Shown piece by piece: positions 23,200-34,072 of a DNA stretch of 64,000 nucleotides. The notes below the pieces were generated by a model. That model ran no database searches. It saw only the letters and a list, made by a program, of their open reading frames with translations, and was not told the origin of the DNA. The position numbers and the translations under genes are program-made. How positions within the stretch are numbered: the first letter of the stretch is position 1; every line of letters starts with the position of its first letter. This DNA is from Dryocosmus kuriphilus (taxonomy: Eukaryota > Arthropoda > Insecta > Hymenoptera > Cynipidae): NCBI GenBank assembly GCA_038277395.1, contig CM076196.1:84075786-84139785 (forward strand). The letters are read 5' to 3'.

Positions 23200-23590
23200 C
23201 CAAGCCAACGGTTGGCGCGGTACTGGCATAGTACAGCCCCAGTGCTGTGACTAAGAGTCGGCTGACAACCAACTTTGTAGTTACGCCAAGAGTTGGTGCA
23301 GTACTGGCATAGTACAGCCCCAGTGCTGATTCCAAGGGTCGGCTGACGACGGACTTCGCAGTGATGCCGACGGTTGGCGCGGTACTGGCATAGTACAGCC
23401 CCAGTGCTGATTCTAAGGTTCGGCTGATAACCAACTTTGTAGTTACGCCGAGGATTGGAGCGTTACTGGCATAGTACAGCTTCAGTTCTGTGCCTAAGGG
23501 TCGGCTGACGACGGACTTCGCAGTGATGCCGAGGGTTGGCGCGCGGTACTGGCACAGTACAGCCCCAGGAGTTATATCGAGGATTGGCTC
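23200..23590. repeat. 81-bp minisatellite, about 4.5 units
   Basis: TACTGGCATAGTACAGCCCC recurs at about 23221, 23302, 23382, 23464 and 23546. Since 81 is a multiple of three, one frame on the minus strand stays open for 149 codons (23186-23635) and gives a 27-residue repeat; that open frame is a by-product of the repeat and not evidence for a gene. Confidence 0.85.
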
Positions 23591-23954
23591 GGTACGGAAA
23601 AATGTAGAATCTAACAATATACTGGCTTTAAACATTGAAATTTACAATAGATTCCAGTAGCTTTAAAATCATTAAAAGTCTTGATTGTCATTAATTTGAT
23701 ATAATATATTATTATTAATATATAAAAAAAAACAGTTAAATTTTGTGTTGAGAGAAAATTAACGTAGTTTAAACATATGGTAGGTCTTTTTTATGATTAA
23801 ATTTTTATGGAAAATTACAAAGAGTAAAAAAAAATTTTCAATTAATCATATTTGATTATGATTTAAACATTCTACTATAAATACTTTTACAAATATTAAA
23901 ATATATTTATTAATATATTTATTTATGTATATGTAATGAAAGTGGTAGTATGCG

Positions 23955-23981
23955 GTGTGTGTGTGTGTGTGTGTGCGCGCG
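23955..23981. repeat. (GT)n microsatellite
   Basis: GT/TG run followed by GCGCGC, inside the TIR element. Confidence 0.9.
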
Positions 23982-25681
23982 TATTATAATTATATTATGC
24001 GAATGTGTGTCGAAAGTTTCTGAAATTTTGCAACAGTTTCGCATTATTCAGTTTGAACTGTTTATTTCCCGATCGTTCTTTTTTATCTCTTGGATTTCAG
24101 AGCTTTATAACACGAAGTTATCATTGTAATTGATAATTCGAGACATCAATGTTCGATTATATAAAACCCACAGCTGTGTTTGTCACTGTCACTGTTTGGT
24201 GTGACTTCTTCACTATCTTGGGAATTTTTAATAAACCTCCGAATAAAGGTAAGTTGCAAATCATTTTTAATGTAATATGTTTACAGAGAGTTGAATAAGA
24301 ACGAATTATGAAGTAAACGGTGAAGCAAACGGAGAGGTTATTTGACGATCTTTGTTTTACTTTTTAAGAATTGTGCTTTTAATATTGTTTCTGTTATTAA
24401 TGATTAAAAAATACCAAAAAAATGTATATTAAATCTTTGAGTACATGGTGAAAGCATTTTAAAAACATTGTTTCTTCGTAGTTGACAGGTTAAGATGTGA
24501 GAAAATTGCAGTCAAAAATCTCCTTAAAACATATTCATATTTTGTGCTTATTTAATTTAACACTGTTTATTGTCCTATAAAACATACGAATTGAAATTTT
24601 AAGCGAATATATTTATGAAATCCTTTTAATCATAGAACTATTAAAATATAATTATAGAAAGAAATATTAAAATTGAAGTCTTCTGATTTTGAACTTTCCA
24701 ATGATTCTATTCTGATTTTATGTTTGTTACATCTACAAAAAATGAAGAGAAAGTAAAAAAAAAGGAGAAAAAGTATAATATAAAAATTACCGAAAAACGG
24801 TATACTTTTTATTTAAAAAATTAAAAAAGACTAAATTGGAATACAATTTTGGAACTCAGGCTTTTAAAACTGCATGATTTTCAATTTATGGATTGAAAAA
24901 GTTGACGATTTTTTGGATTCGGCGTTGAAAACGCAAATATAATATGTAATTGAATAAACTTTAATATAAAATTCTTTATAAAAGGATTGATTCCCTATTT
25001 ATGCATAACGAATTTAAGTAATACTTCTCGTTCAAGAAATCATACTGGAAAAGTTTCCTGAGCTCCGAGTCAAAGATTTTAACTCATACATAACTCGTTG
25101 GCTGTCAAATGCAGTAGACCGGGATGGCGGAAGACAATCAAGACGAAAAAATTAAAAATATTAATTAAAGAGGCACAAGTCAAACGAACAAGAAACAAAG
25201 TTTATTATATTATATTCATGTAAGTTTGTTAAAAAATATAATCTTTCAATCCTAAATCTTTTTATTCTATTTGCAACTAGAATAAGGATCCCACAAATCA
25301 CCAGATAATTGTAAGTTGCATTTAGTAATAATGTCAGTATCACGCATCTTTACATATTTTAGTGCTGACATGGTATCGATTCCCAGTACCGCGACACTAC
25401 TGACTGCCAACTTCCAGCCACGTTAACTTTCGAGATAATGCCTGTACTGTACGAGTACATATATCAGTGCTGGCATGGTATCGGTTTCCAGTACCGTGCC
25501 AGCACTGACTGACAACTTCCAGCCACGTTACCTTTCGGAGCAATGCCGGTGGGATGCCGGTATTACGCCTGCACTGTGCCAGCACCACGCCAGTACTGGA
25601 AATCCTTGTGCGGTACTGGCGCAGTACTATGCCAGTTGTAAATTTCCACCTGGGATAGGGAATCAACTCTTGGGGGTCAAT

Positions 25682-26390
25682 TTAAATTTTAATATCCTCG
25701 GAGCTCGTATTTATAGCAGGCACGTGACAGCACCCATTTTCGACTGACATGGCAGCTTTTCCTAAAAATACGTAACAATCGTTCTGTGATAAAGATATTT
25801 TCGATTTGTCTTCCTCGCAATAATCTGCACCTAGAATGCCGTTCGCTATGATTGGCAACTTCCCCTCCACCACGTGAAACAATGATTCTTTTCCATTTAT
25901 TTGAATAAGGGCGGAATCAACAGCTATCATACTATCACCAGTGACACCAGTGATAATAAGGCTGTCATAAATGTCGATAAGAACTCCCAACTCAAGATGC
26001 TCTAATTCAATCAAACTAACTTTAGAATCGCAATCGACTCTTATGATGGCACTACCTCTTCTAAGCAACTTTGAGGGTAATTTTATTTCTCGACATGTTC
26101 GGCGAGTTTTGTCTCCTTGGACGTTACTTGCACAAACCGTGAGGCCGCAATAAACTGTTTTTCTGGATCTAGTCTGGCGCTCGATGAGTTTTGAGTCTGT
26201 CGAGTGGTGCACACATCGATAGATTTTTCACATTCGATCTGGATGTTGGGTGGCCTGTCGGAATATTCGAGATTTTCTTGGGCGTTATCGAAACAAGCCA
26301 TCAAGTTCGGTACAGCAAATTGGACACCGAGGCTTATTTGAATCGCGATTTTCGTGGGTACCTCTTTTTTAGGTCGAGTATTATCTTTTG
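25682..26390 (-). pseudogene. gypsy protease-like region
   Basis: The 176-codon open frame 25682-26212 contains LIDIYDSLIITGVTGDS and ANGILGADYCEE. ILGADY matches the conserved ILGxDF block at the end of retroviral-type aspartic proteases, and the position just upstream of RT fits. The catalytic DTG/DSG triad is not intact. The open frame 26083-26304 upstream may be the end of gag. Confidence 0.65.
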
Positions 26391-27027
26391 ATTATAATTA
26401 TGCCGGATTTTAATTTTTCTTGGAATTTGAATTTTCTAATAACGACATATTTTTATTCAACAAGCTTAGAAAATTATTTTTAAAATACTCTCACACTGTA
26501 AAAGTTAAGAGCACTAAATGCTGGATGGCTATCAACTTTTGTCATTTAGACGACAAAATTTTAAAAAAAAAAGGTTGATTTTTTAATATATTTTGCGAAA
26601 ATAAAATCCGACAAAATATACCGAAATAGAATACACTAGGTTTTTTTATGTCAGGTGCATAATAAAACTTGTTATATTTTCTTAAGGACGGGAGTACGTT
26701 TCACAATCAGGAAAATCAATTCTCAAAAAAGATTTTACTCCCTTCGATTCCTGTTTTAATAAGAAATGTTTCTCGACAATCGAAGTTTCTGAAGAGAAGA
26801 AATTCCACGATCACTTTTGGAGTTTGGGTGATTATCTAGCCCAAAACGTTTTAATTAGTTAACTGATTGTCAGAAAAAAATTGTGCAAGCGGTAGCAATA
26901 ATAGTGGTAAGTTTGAAAAATGGACTTATTGTTTTCAAAGTACAAATGGCATCATTGTTTGTAAAAAAATTTGTTTGGAAGTTTTCCGTATCGATAAGGC
27001 AAGGTTAGAAACTGTACAAAAAAAAAT
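26391..27027. other. AT-rich stretch before the transposase-like gene
   Basis: No clear gene. CACACTGTAAAAGTTAAGAGC at 26491 resembles the CACTGTAAAA end of the MITE at 9097 and could be a terminal repeat of an element containing the next gene, but I could not find a mirror copy. Confidence 0.35.
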
Positions 27028-27919
27028 TTGGAAAATGAGAACTTAGCAGATAATCGAGGAAAGCATGATATTCACGTGGTGAAATTAACTGACGAACTCA
27101 AAACAATAATCCAAAAACATAGCGATAATTTTCCTCACATAGAATCACACTACACTCACGCAGATTCAAAACCTAATTATTCCGAGTCCTCAGATTTAAG
27201 TCTACATGACTTGTATAATTTGTTTTTGGATTATCATGCGTCAATTACAGGAAATTCAGAAGCGCTTTTTCATTTAAATTGACACGAACAGACGTTTGCA
27301 ATTTTTTTTGCATTTGATGCAAGCGCAATCGCAAAACAAGATTTTGAAGATCAACGAAGACGGGTAGAAGAATACAAAAAATGAAAACAAAAAAATGTTC
27401 CAAACTAACAATGTCTTACATCTCGAATTCGACTTTGCTCAGAGTCTTCCGCTTCCGAAAATTCCTGTAAATGTTCAGTTTTTTGCAGACTTTTGTGGCT
27501 TCATGTATTCAAGGTACATGTTCATGTCAGTTCGAATAACTATGTGTTTTATTTCTTGGAACTTACGTTTAAAAAAAGGCGCTAACACTGTTTGTAATAA
27601 TTTAGTTCATAATAACATACATGAAGAACTGGTACTAGATCGTTATGAAAAAATTTTCTTGTATTCTGACGGCGTTAGAGGACAAAATAGAAATTATTTG
27701 ATGGTTTCCTTTTTATCAATGTTGTCAACAAAATACCAAACCGAAATTCAATACTTATACCCAGTGGGTGGACACTCTTTATGCATTTGTGACGCCAGTT
27801 TCGAATTATACGGCAAAAAAAAAAAAAAAAAACGAAAACGGAAAGGAAAAATTGAAACGTTTAAAGAGTACGTCGATTTAATAAAAAAATTCCAGAAAGG
27901 ATCCCTTCATAATCGTTAA
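27028..27919 (+). pseudogene. DDE-like transposase-type gene remnant (SDxxxGQNRN family)
   Basis: Two open frames, 27028-27282 and 27395-27919, belong together. The first has FPHIESHYTHADSKPNY and LSLHDLYNLFLDY, the second has VCNNLVHNNIH, IFLYSDGVRGQNRNYLMVSFL and PVGGHSLCICDASF. The order HIxSHY, YSDxxxGQNRN, PxGHxxxxCD is one I know from an abundant insect gene family with an RNase H-like, probably transposase-derived domain. Stops between 27280 and 27395 and after 27919, and a lysine run from a poly-A tract (27815-27831), point to a decayed copy. The exact family name is not certain. Confidence 0.6.
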
Positions 27920-28672
27920 CGTGTCAAAGAGATTAAGGTTTTTGATAAACATCTATAATTGAATAAACAAATCACAAATATCAAAATCAATCAAGTAGTT
28001 AAAATTAGTTACTTCTCCAACGGTAAACTCGACGTTTAATACACCTATACGATGACAAACCCGTCACTTTTCCAACAATAAACGATAATTATTTCGATTC
28101 CCTAGATAGTGCTCCACTGCATCGGCTGGAGGTGTTGGAAAAACTAAAGAAAAATTAAAAGATGTCGAAAAAATATCAAATTATTTAAATCCAAAAGCTC
28201 GTTTTTTTTACGAAAATTGAATACAAAATGCATTAATAAAACCATATAAGAAAAAGTAAAAATTGTATTAAAGTTAAAACATCAAATGTTTAATTTTTTC
28301 ACCCTAGGAACTACACCAAAATTTATAATTCTATTAAAATTTTAGGGAAAAAAATTCCACGATAAATAATCGGGAAACAAAAATGATAATTTTTTTATTT
28401 AGTAATAATTAAGTTATGTTATCATTTAAATGTTCTTGCAAAAAAGCGTTAAATAAAATGTTGATATATTATAAGAATAAAGAACTTGCGAAGCAAAATT
28501 TTGTCTGTTTTTAGTTACATGCTAATGCATTGAAAATAAAGAGAATTTAATGTTTGAAGCGTCTAATTACCTATTAATTAGGAGGAAGGAACAGTTTTCT
28601 AAAGGAGTTTAAATGTTTCGTTATTGAAAAGTCGAGTCTTGAGTAGGCGAGTACAGGCAAACCGAGCGAATG
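27920..28672. other. AT-rich non-coding stretch
   Basis: No recognisable feature apart from weak coding-like traces up to about 28200 in continuation of the transposase-like gene. Confidence 0.35.
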
Positions 28673-30263
28673 CACAGTGGGGCAAAAAAAGTACCCGTGG
28701 ACAAATCAATTTTTAGCCTACACTATTCATCCGATTTAAATGTTTTCTTTTAAATAAAAGTTGTTTAAATTCTGGAAAGATTTGTGATTATATTTTTTCT
28801 TAAATTGTTTTAAAATTTTTTATTTAACAACAAAGTTGATATTCTTGTTTTTTTTTCTTCAAATTTTCCCAAGTGTCATTTCTTTTAAGACATTCAGATT
28901 GATCATAGAAGATCTTAAAATAGTGTTACAACTATATGGAAATAATTTCCAGTTGGTTAGAATAATTTAAAAAATTTTTATTGTGTCACAAACAAATTAA
29001 TGAAGAAAAGTCATTTTTTGGGATTGTCAATACTTAGCTCATTAAATTGATTGATATATTTTGTATAAGTTGTGAGAGAAATGTATGTTCTATTATCATT
29101 AGTTCAGAATAGATGCTTTTTGATCATTGTTAAAACAATTTTTATAAACAAATTCACAGTTTGGCGACTTTTCAAGGAATAGGCTCAATTTTTGTTTATG
29201 GAATCAACTAGGTATATCTTTGCGATGACTCTTTACCATGATACTTAGAAAATTGACAACAATTATTCATTATTTAAACAACTGTTATAACCAAAATTCA
29301 GTTTGGCGAATTTTCAGTGAAGAGGCTCCATTTTTGTTTACGGAATCAACTAGGTATGTCTTTACGAAGACTCTTTGCTATGATACTTTGCAAATTGACA
29401 AAAATGATTCATTATTTAAACAATTTTTATAAACAAATTCACGTTGCAACCATTTTTCAATGTATAGGCTAAACTTTTTTTGTGGAATTAAATAAAACTT
29501 GTCAGCTTCTATTCGTAGCGCAGCGTAGACAAAATCCATTTGTTTATAAAATTGTTTGAATAATGAATAATTGTTGTCAATTTGCTAAGTATCATAGTAA
29601 AGAATCATCTGAAAGAGATGCCTAGTTGGTTCCGTAAACAAAAATTAGGTCTATTCGTTGAAAAGTCGCCAAACTGTGAATTTGTTATAACAATTGTTTA
29701 AACAATGAATAATTATTGTCAATTTTTTAAGTATCATAGTAAAGAGTCTTTGGAAAGACATACCCAATTGATTCTATAAACAAAAATTGAGCCTATTCAT
29801 TGAAAAATCGCCAAACTGTGAATTTGTTTATAAAAATTGTATAAAAAATTTTAAAAAAAGCATCTATTCTTAATTAATGGTAATGGAACATACATTTGTC
29901 TCACACTTTATACAAATTGTTCAAAATGACTTTTCTTCATTAATTTGTTTATGACATAATAAAAATTTTTTTTAATTATTCTAACCAACTGGAAATTATT
30001 CCCATATAGTTTTAACACTGTTTTAAGATCTTCTATGATTAATTTGAATGTTCAAAAGAAATGACACTTGGGAAAATTAAAAAAAACAAAAATATCAACT
30101 TCGTTGTTAAATAAAATATTTTTATAAAATTTAAGAAAAAGTCTAATCACACAAATCTTTTCAGAATTTAAAAACATTTTATTTAAAAAAAAACGTTTAA
30201 ATCAGATAAATAGTGTAGGTTAAAAATTGATTTGTCCACGAGTACTTTTTTTGCCCCGCTGTG
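28673..30263. mobile_element. large foldback element, arms of about 790 bp
   Basis: The left end CACAGTGGGGCAAAAAAAGTACCCGTGG and the right end, read as reverse complement, CACAGCGGGGCAAAAAAAGTACTCGTGG open two arms that match almost to the centre near 29510. Inner parts of each arm consist of a tandem repeat of about 141 bp (AGTTTGGCGACTTTT... at 29157 and 29299; inverted copies at 29545-29830). There is no coding capacity. The CAGTGGGGC end recalls hAT or Tc1 types, but no clear 8-bp or TA duplication flanks it, so the superfamily stays open. Confidence 0.85.
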
Positions 30264-30846
30264 GAACGTCGAGTAGTGGTTGAACTTACAATTAGTTCAT
30301 AAACGGTGTCGCGTGCTTTCTTATAAAATGGATATTTCAGTCAATTTTTAATGAATCGATCTGAAAATTTTCGGAAATATTCCTTCAATAGTGAAGAACA
30401 AATGTCTCGCTGGAAGTTTTTTCAACTTCAAAGTTCACGCAATACTTTTTCTCGGGGAAGGTCAAAAAACATAGTTACCGATCGTCCTCAATTTGCAATG
30501 AAATATTATTAAACAAAAGACGAAAACTGCATGTGTATACCAACTGTCAAACAGTTTCAATAATATTTGATTAAATTATAACGATTTATGTTTTAAAAAA
30601 TAACTAAATATGAGAAAATTTTTTCTCACTTTTTCAATTTTATTAATAAAAATAATTATCGGAATAAAATTTTTTGAATTTTAAAATTTCCATATCAGAA
30701 GATGTTCGGACAATACTTTTATGCGTTTTCGATCGTTCGTCTTGTTATTGCATCCGGCCCCTCAGTAGTAATAAAGTAATAAAATTAGAATGTAGCAAAC
30801 AGTATACATCTGCCTAACTTATAAGATGAAAAATAAAGTAGGCAAG
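30264..30846. other. AT-rich non-coding stretch
   Basis: No recognisable feature. Confidence 0.4.
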
Positions 30847-31740
30847 AGTGCCCTGAACTGGATAAGAGAAGTATTGACTTCATAATACTTAAACATTGTA
30901 AACAAAAAAGGAGAGTATCACGTACCAAACTGAAGATAAAAGATTCGTTTAAACAATACAGGCATCGTAACATAGATTAAATCAGATATGTGTCCATAAT
31001 TAATCTTTTTCAGAACCAGTGTACTTTTATCCAGATGAGGGTCTTGGACCATGATCTGGATAATCGTGTTTTACAGTAGTCAAAGTGTTAATTGATAAAT
31101 ATTTCTCTTGATATCACCAAATAACAATTCAGTACTATTACATGCCTTGTAACGTTTTTCTATTAATATAAACAATATTGTTAATTATTTTGTCAAAAAT
31201 ACGTTGGCTCCAACCTCTGCCGTATTTATCATTATTATTAGGTAGGCAAAGTACACGGTGATATACGTTCATTTGTTTCTGACTTTTTAGTTCGTAACAC
31301 TCAATCGTACCAACATAAAAAAAATCACTTCAGCAAACAAATCTAACCTTTCAAGAATTATCCAGATGGGGACACATGACACTGCCATTAAAAATATATT
31401 AATTACGTTGTTTCTCAAAACTACAAGACTCCTTCTGTGAAAATTTTTAAAATCAAGTGTTCTGCGAATACAAGGAACAAAAAAAAAACAATTCAAAAAA
31501 GTTTTATCTCAGTAAAAATTGAAAAATTACCAGAGGATAAAAGTTACTTCGCCATGCAGAAAACACATTCTTAAAATTTTTAAATTTAATAATGACAAGT
31601 AGGTAAGTGATAAACACATTACGGCACAATCTCTTTTTGATAATTTTACTTATAAACAAATACTGCCACTTCGTTTAATTCATATATAATGTTATTTTCA
31701 CGCATTATTCAGATGAGGAACCTATCCAGTTGAGGGCACT
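30847..31740. mobile_element. TIR element with TATCCAG-type subterminal motifs
   Basis: AGTGCCCTGAACTGGATAAG at the left is mirrored by CTATCCAGTTGAGGGCACT at the right. Further copies of ATCCAGATGAGG, ATCTGGATAAT and ATCCAGATGGGG occur near 31031, 31055, 31360 and 31705. No transposase is visible. Architecture is like the CCCGTGTGGAAA group (short ends plus repeated subterminal motif), but the ends differ. Confidence 0.6.
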
Positions 31741-32089
31741 TCCCCTACATGTTATTAGCTAAAGGTTACATTGTTTTAAAATTAACACTTATTTATACCT
31801 AATTTTTAGTTATTCGCAATTGAATATTGTTTTTATATTTATTGCATTCAAAAATCACTTTTACTTATCTAATATTTTGAACAAAATGAGAGAGATAAGT
31901 TAGTCTAATTATTCCAAAGCTCTGAATTTGACCCTTAAATCTTAACAGTTTGGAGAATTTCAGATTGTGATTTGAAACCCGTCTTTCATCGTTTGTAAAA
32001 ATTAAGTACCCCTTTAATTTAAGATAAGTTCTTCACAAAAGAGTATAAAAATATGTGTATCGTGATAAACTAAAATTGCAAGAGAACGG
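31741..32089. other. AT-rich non-coding stretch
   Basis: No recognisable feature. Confidence 0.4.
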
Positions 32090-32400
32090 GTGTGACAAAT
32101 GATAGTCACCAACCATAATCCGCTTTAGCTGCAAGTTCCGAGGGATAGGTCGATTACCACTTGTCACAGCTACTCTGGCTGTTACTACTTGTTTAAGTGA
32201 GACAGTGAGACCCACGCATATTGGGGGTTAAGACAGTGGGTTAAGACCGAATTGAGTAGACTTGACTTCGGCGCAGACATGTAATCTTCCGAGCTAGCCA
32301 CTGGGCGGGGTAATGATACGCTCGTGAACAGAGATTGGTAGTGGGGTAAGAAGGTACCGACCGTCCTGACGCGCATGCCCTTAAGCTATGTCGTGGCGTC
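32090..32400. promoter_or_regulatory. non-repetitive GC-richer island, candidate enhancer
   Basis: A high-complexity stretch with CATAATCCGC (TAATCC homeodomain core, about 32114) and several GTCACAG/TGTCAC boxes. Frames on both strands are short and have no domain resemblance. Regulatory role is inferred from composition only. Confidence 0.2.
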
Positions 32401-32617
32401 TGCTCAGAAAAAATATTTACCTTTTTTTTACCGGTTTACCAACTCTTCATCGACTCCCCGTATCTCCTCCTTCATATTTGGTATTCCCTCAATCTCTCTT
32501 GTATCATTGAATAAAAACATTCAGTTTTACCCATCCAATCTTGTACCTCGACTTATTAAAAATATATATCTATATATTACCGAATTAATATATTCAAAAA
32601 CTGTGATAAAACAGTTC

Positions 32618-32694
32618 GCTTTACCGGAGAATCGAACCCGTGCCAGCTTTAATAAACGCTGCGTGAACGACACATATGCTTCTTAGCGTCCCGA
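32618..32694 (-). other. tRNA-like / SINE-like segment
   Basis: On the minus strand GGCACGGGTTCGATTCTCCGG contains a B-box (GGTTCGATTC), preceded by CGGGACGCTAAGAAGC-type sequence in the place of an A-box. A proper cloverleaf with acceptor stem is not formed, so I read it as a remnant of a tRNA-derived SINE rather than a tRNA gene. Confidence 0.35.
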
Positions 32695-33627
32695 GCGTAA
32701 CCCTAGTATGGAAATAACTAAAGATCCATAAATTGTCGCCGCACTATAAATCTTGTAATTTCATTATGAAGTTTATTTTGCTAAGTAATTAAACGGCATT
32801 TTATTTTCCGAGAAGCCTTTTTGGGAATTACTGGACGACTAGCATACATTCTCAGTAATTCATTGAAACCCTATAAAACTTTTCACGTATCCAAGACTTT
32901 TTTACGTGAAAAATTCTAAAGAGAGAATATTATTTTGATATCAAGATGATATTTTTGAGAATGGCAGTGTATTCTTCCTTTTGAAAATTTATCAGAATTG
33001 TAAATATGTGTCATTCAAAATTAGCCGAATTATACTACAAATTACAAGAATGTCTCGAGAATGTTCGTAAAAAATCTTCCTCTGAGAATTTATGAAATTT
33101 TTAATTTTAAGCAATGTGGAGGAGGTGAACTCGATTAACTCGATTAACAAACACCAAATTTAACATAACACTTAATTTATTTAACTATGTATTACCAAAA
33201 TGAGATATTGCGTACAGATTCGCGTAACAGTGGTGTACCGAACGACAGCCATACTATTACTGCTGAGTACCCTCTCGGTTCCTCAGCCCCCATCTGTAGA
33301 AATTTCCTTCAGATTTAGTCATGTAGGCCCTTCTATCTAAATCAGAGAGACAGCTACTTTAAGAGTAAACGAATATTTTAAAACTCCAAAATATAGAAAG
33401 GGAATTCAGCTAAAATGAATACAACTCAAAACCGTCCCTAAGATATAGAGATAAAAATAAGATTATTTTAAAAGCAAAATTGCTAATCGAATATGTAATA
33501 ATAAAAATATGAAACTAATATTAAATACTATTACATATAATTAATTATAGTGGTTCCCACATGCAATATATGAATATATTTTTTGTTTTGTGCCAATATG
33601 AGTATCTTAACATTTGGAAGCTTTCGC
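32695..33627. other. non-coding stretch
   Basis: No gene recognised. Confidence 0.4.
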
Positions 33628-33708
33628 AATTTGGCACGGTGGTGGGGAGGCCTCTGAACGTCACTTATACGCAAACAGTCAGGGGCCTCCCCACTACAGC
33701 GGCAAAGT
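33628..33708. repeat. GC-rich hairpin / short MITE
   Basis: GTGGTGGGGAGGCCTCTGA (33639-33657) and TCAGGGGCCTCCCCACTAC (33679-33697) pair over 19 bp with two mismatches around a 21-base loop. Weaker pairing continues outwards (TTTGGCAC with GCGGCAAA). Confidence 0.75.
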
Positions 33709-34072
33709 TTCTCTGTGCTGTTCTGGAATCCACTTACATACAGTTGAGCTCGAGGTTGAGCTATAAACTTTAAATACCAGGATCTTGCTTCGCATGGATT
33801 CAGTTAAATTCATATTAAATTCACTTCAATCTATTATAATTATTACCTACATCTACTGCGAAATTAGTGAAAAACTATTGGAATTTCAATAAAAAGCCAC
33901 TAACTTTTCTGTGAATTTTCACTGATTGAAATGAAATTTCAATGTTTAAAATTAATTTATTTCTCCATAAATGTAATTTAATCCAGTTATTTTTAATACA
34001 AACTTCAGATAAGATTCAACTAGAATTTACTTGAATTCACTTCAATCTGAGTTGACTTTAGATTTAAATTCA

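Larger units (their letters stand above)
23103..25654. mobile_element. TIR element with CCCAGGTGGAAA ends, inserted in gypsy
   Basis: The left end CCCAGGTGGAAAAGTCGG and, as reverse complement of the right end, CCCAGGTGGAAATTTACAAC form the terminal repeats. AT flanks both sides (23101-23102, 25655-25656). Subterminal arrays contain the motif AGTACTGGCATAGTAC: an 81-bp tandem repeat at the left (23200-23590) and a roughly 107-bp repeat at the right (25361-25640). The middle holds a TATA box TATATAAAA (24158-24166) and a strong donor AAAG-GTAAGT at 24249, looking like a promoter with a short first exon, but no transposase. Related by ends to the elements at 34073, 37492 and 39016. Confidence 0.8.
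20234..26390 (-). mobile_element. decayed Ty3/gypsy retrotransposon, split by a TIR element
   Basis: On the minus strand the order is protease-like (26212-25682), reverse transcriptase (about 22990-22300), RNase H (22284-21692), linker (21690-20990) and the C-terminal part of integrase (20950-20234). This PR-RT-RH-IN order is that of Ty3/gypsy. Gag and both LTRs are not recognisable, the integrase catalytic core is absent, and the pol frame is broken many times. The element at 23103-25654 was inserted between protease and RT. Confidence 0.85.

Noticed and set aside
23186..23635. 149-codon minus-strand open frame with a 27-residue repeat
   Set aside because: The 81-bp minisatellite has a period divisible by three, which keeps a frame open without coding meaning.
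26491..28320. Complete TIR element around the transposase-like gene
   Set aside because: A possible left end CACACTGTAAAAG is present, but no inverted partner was found on the right.
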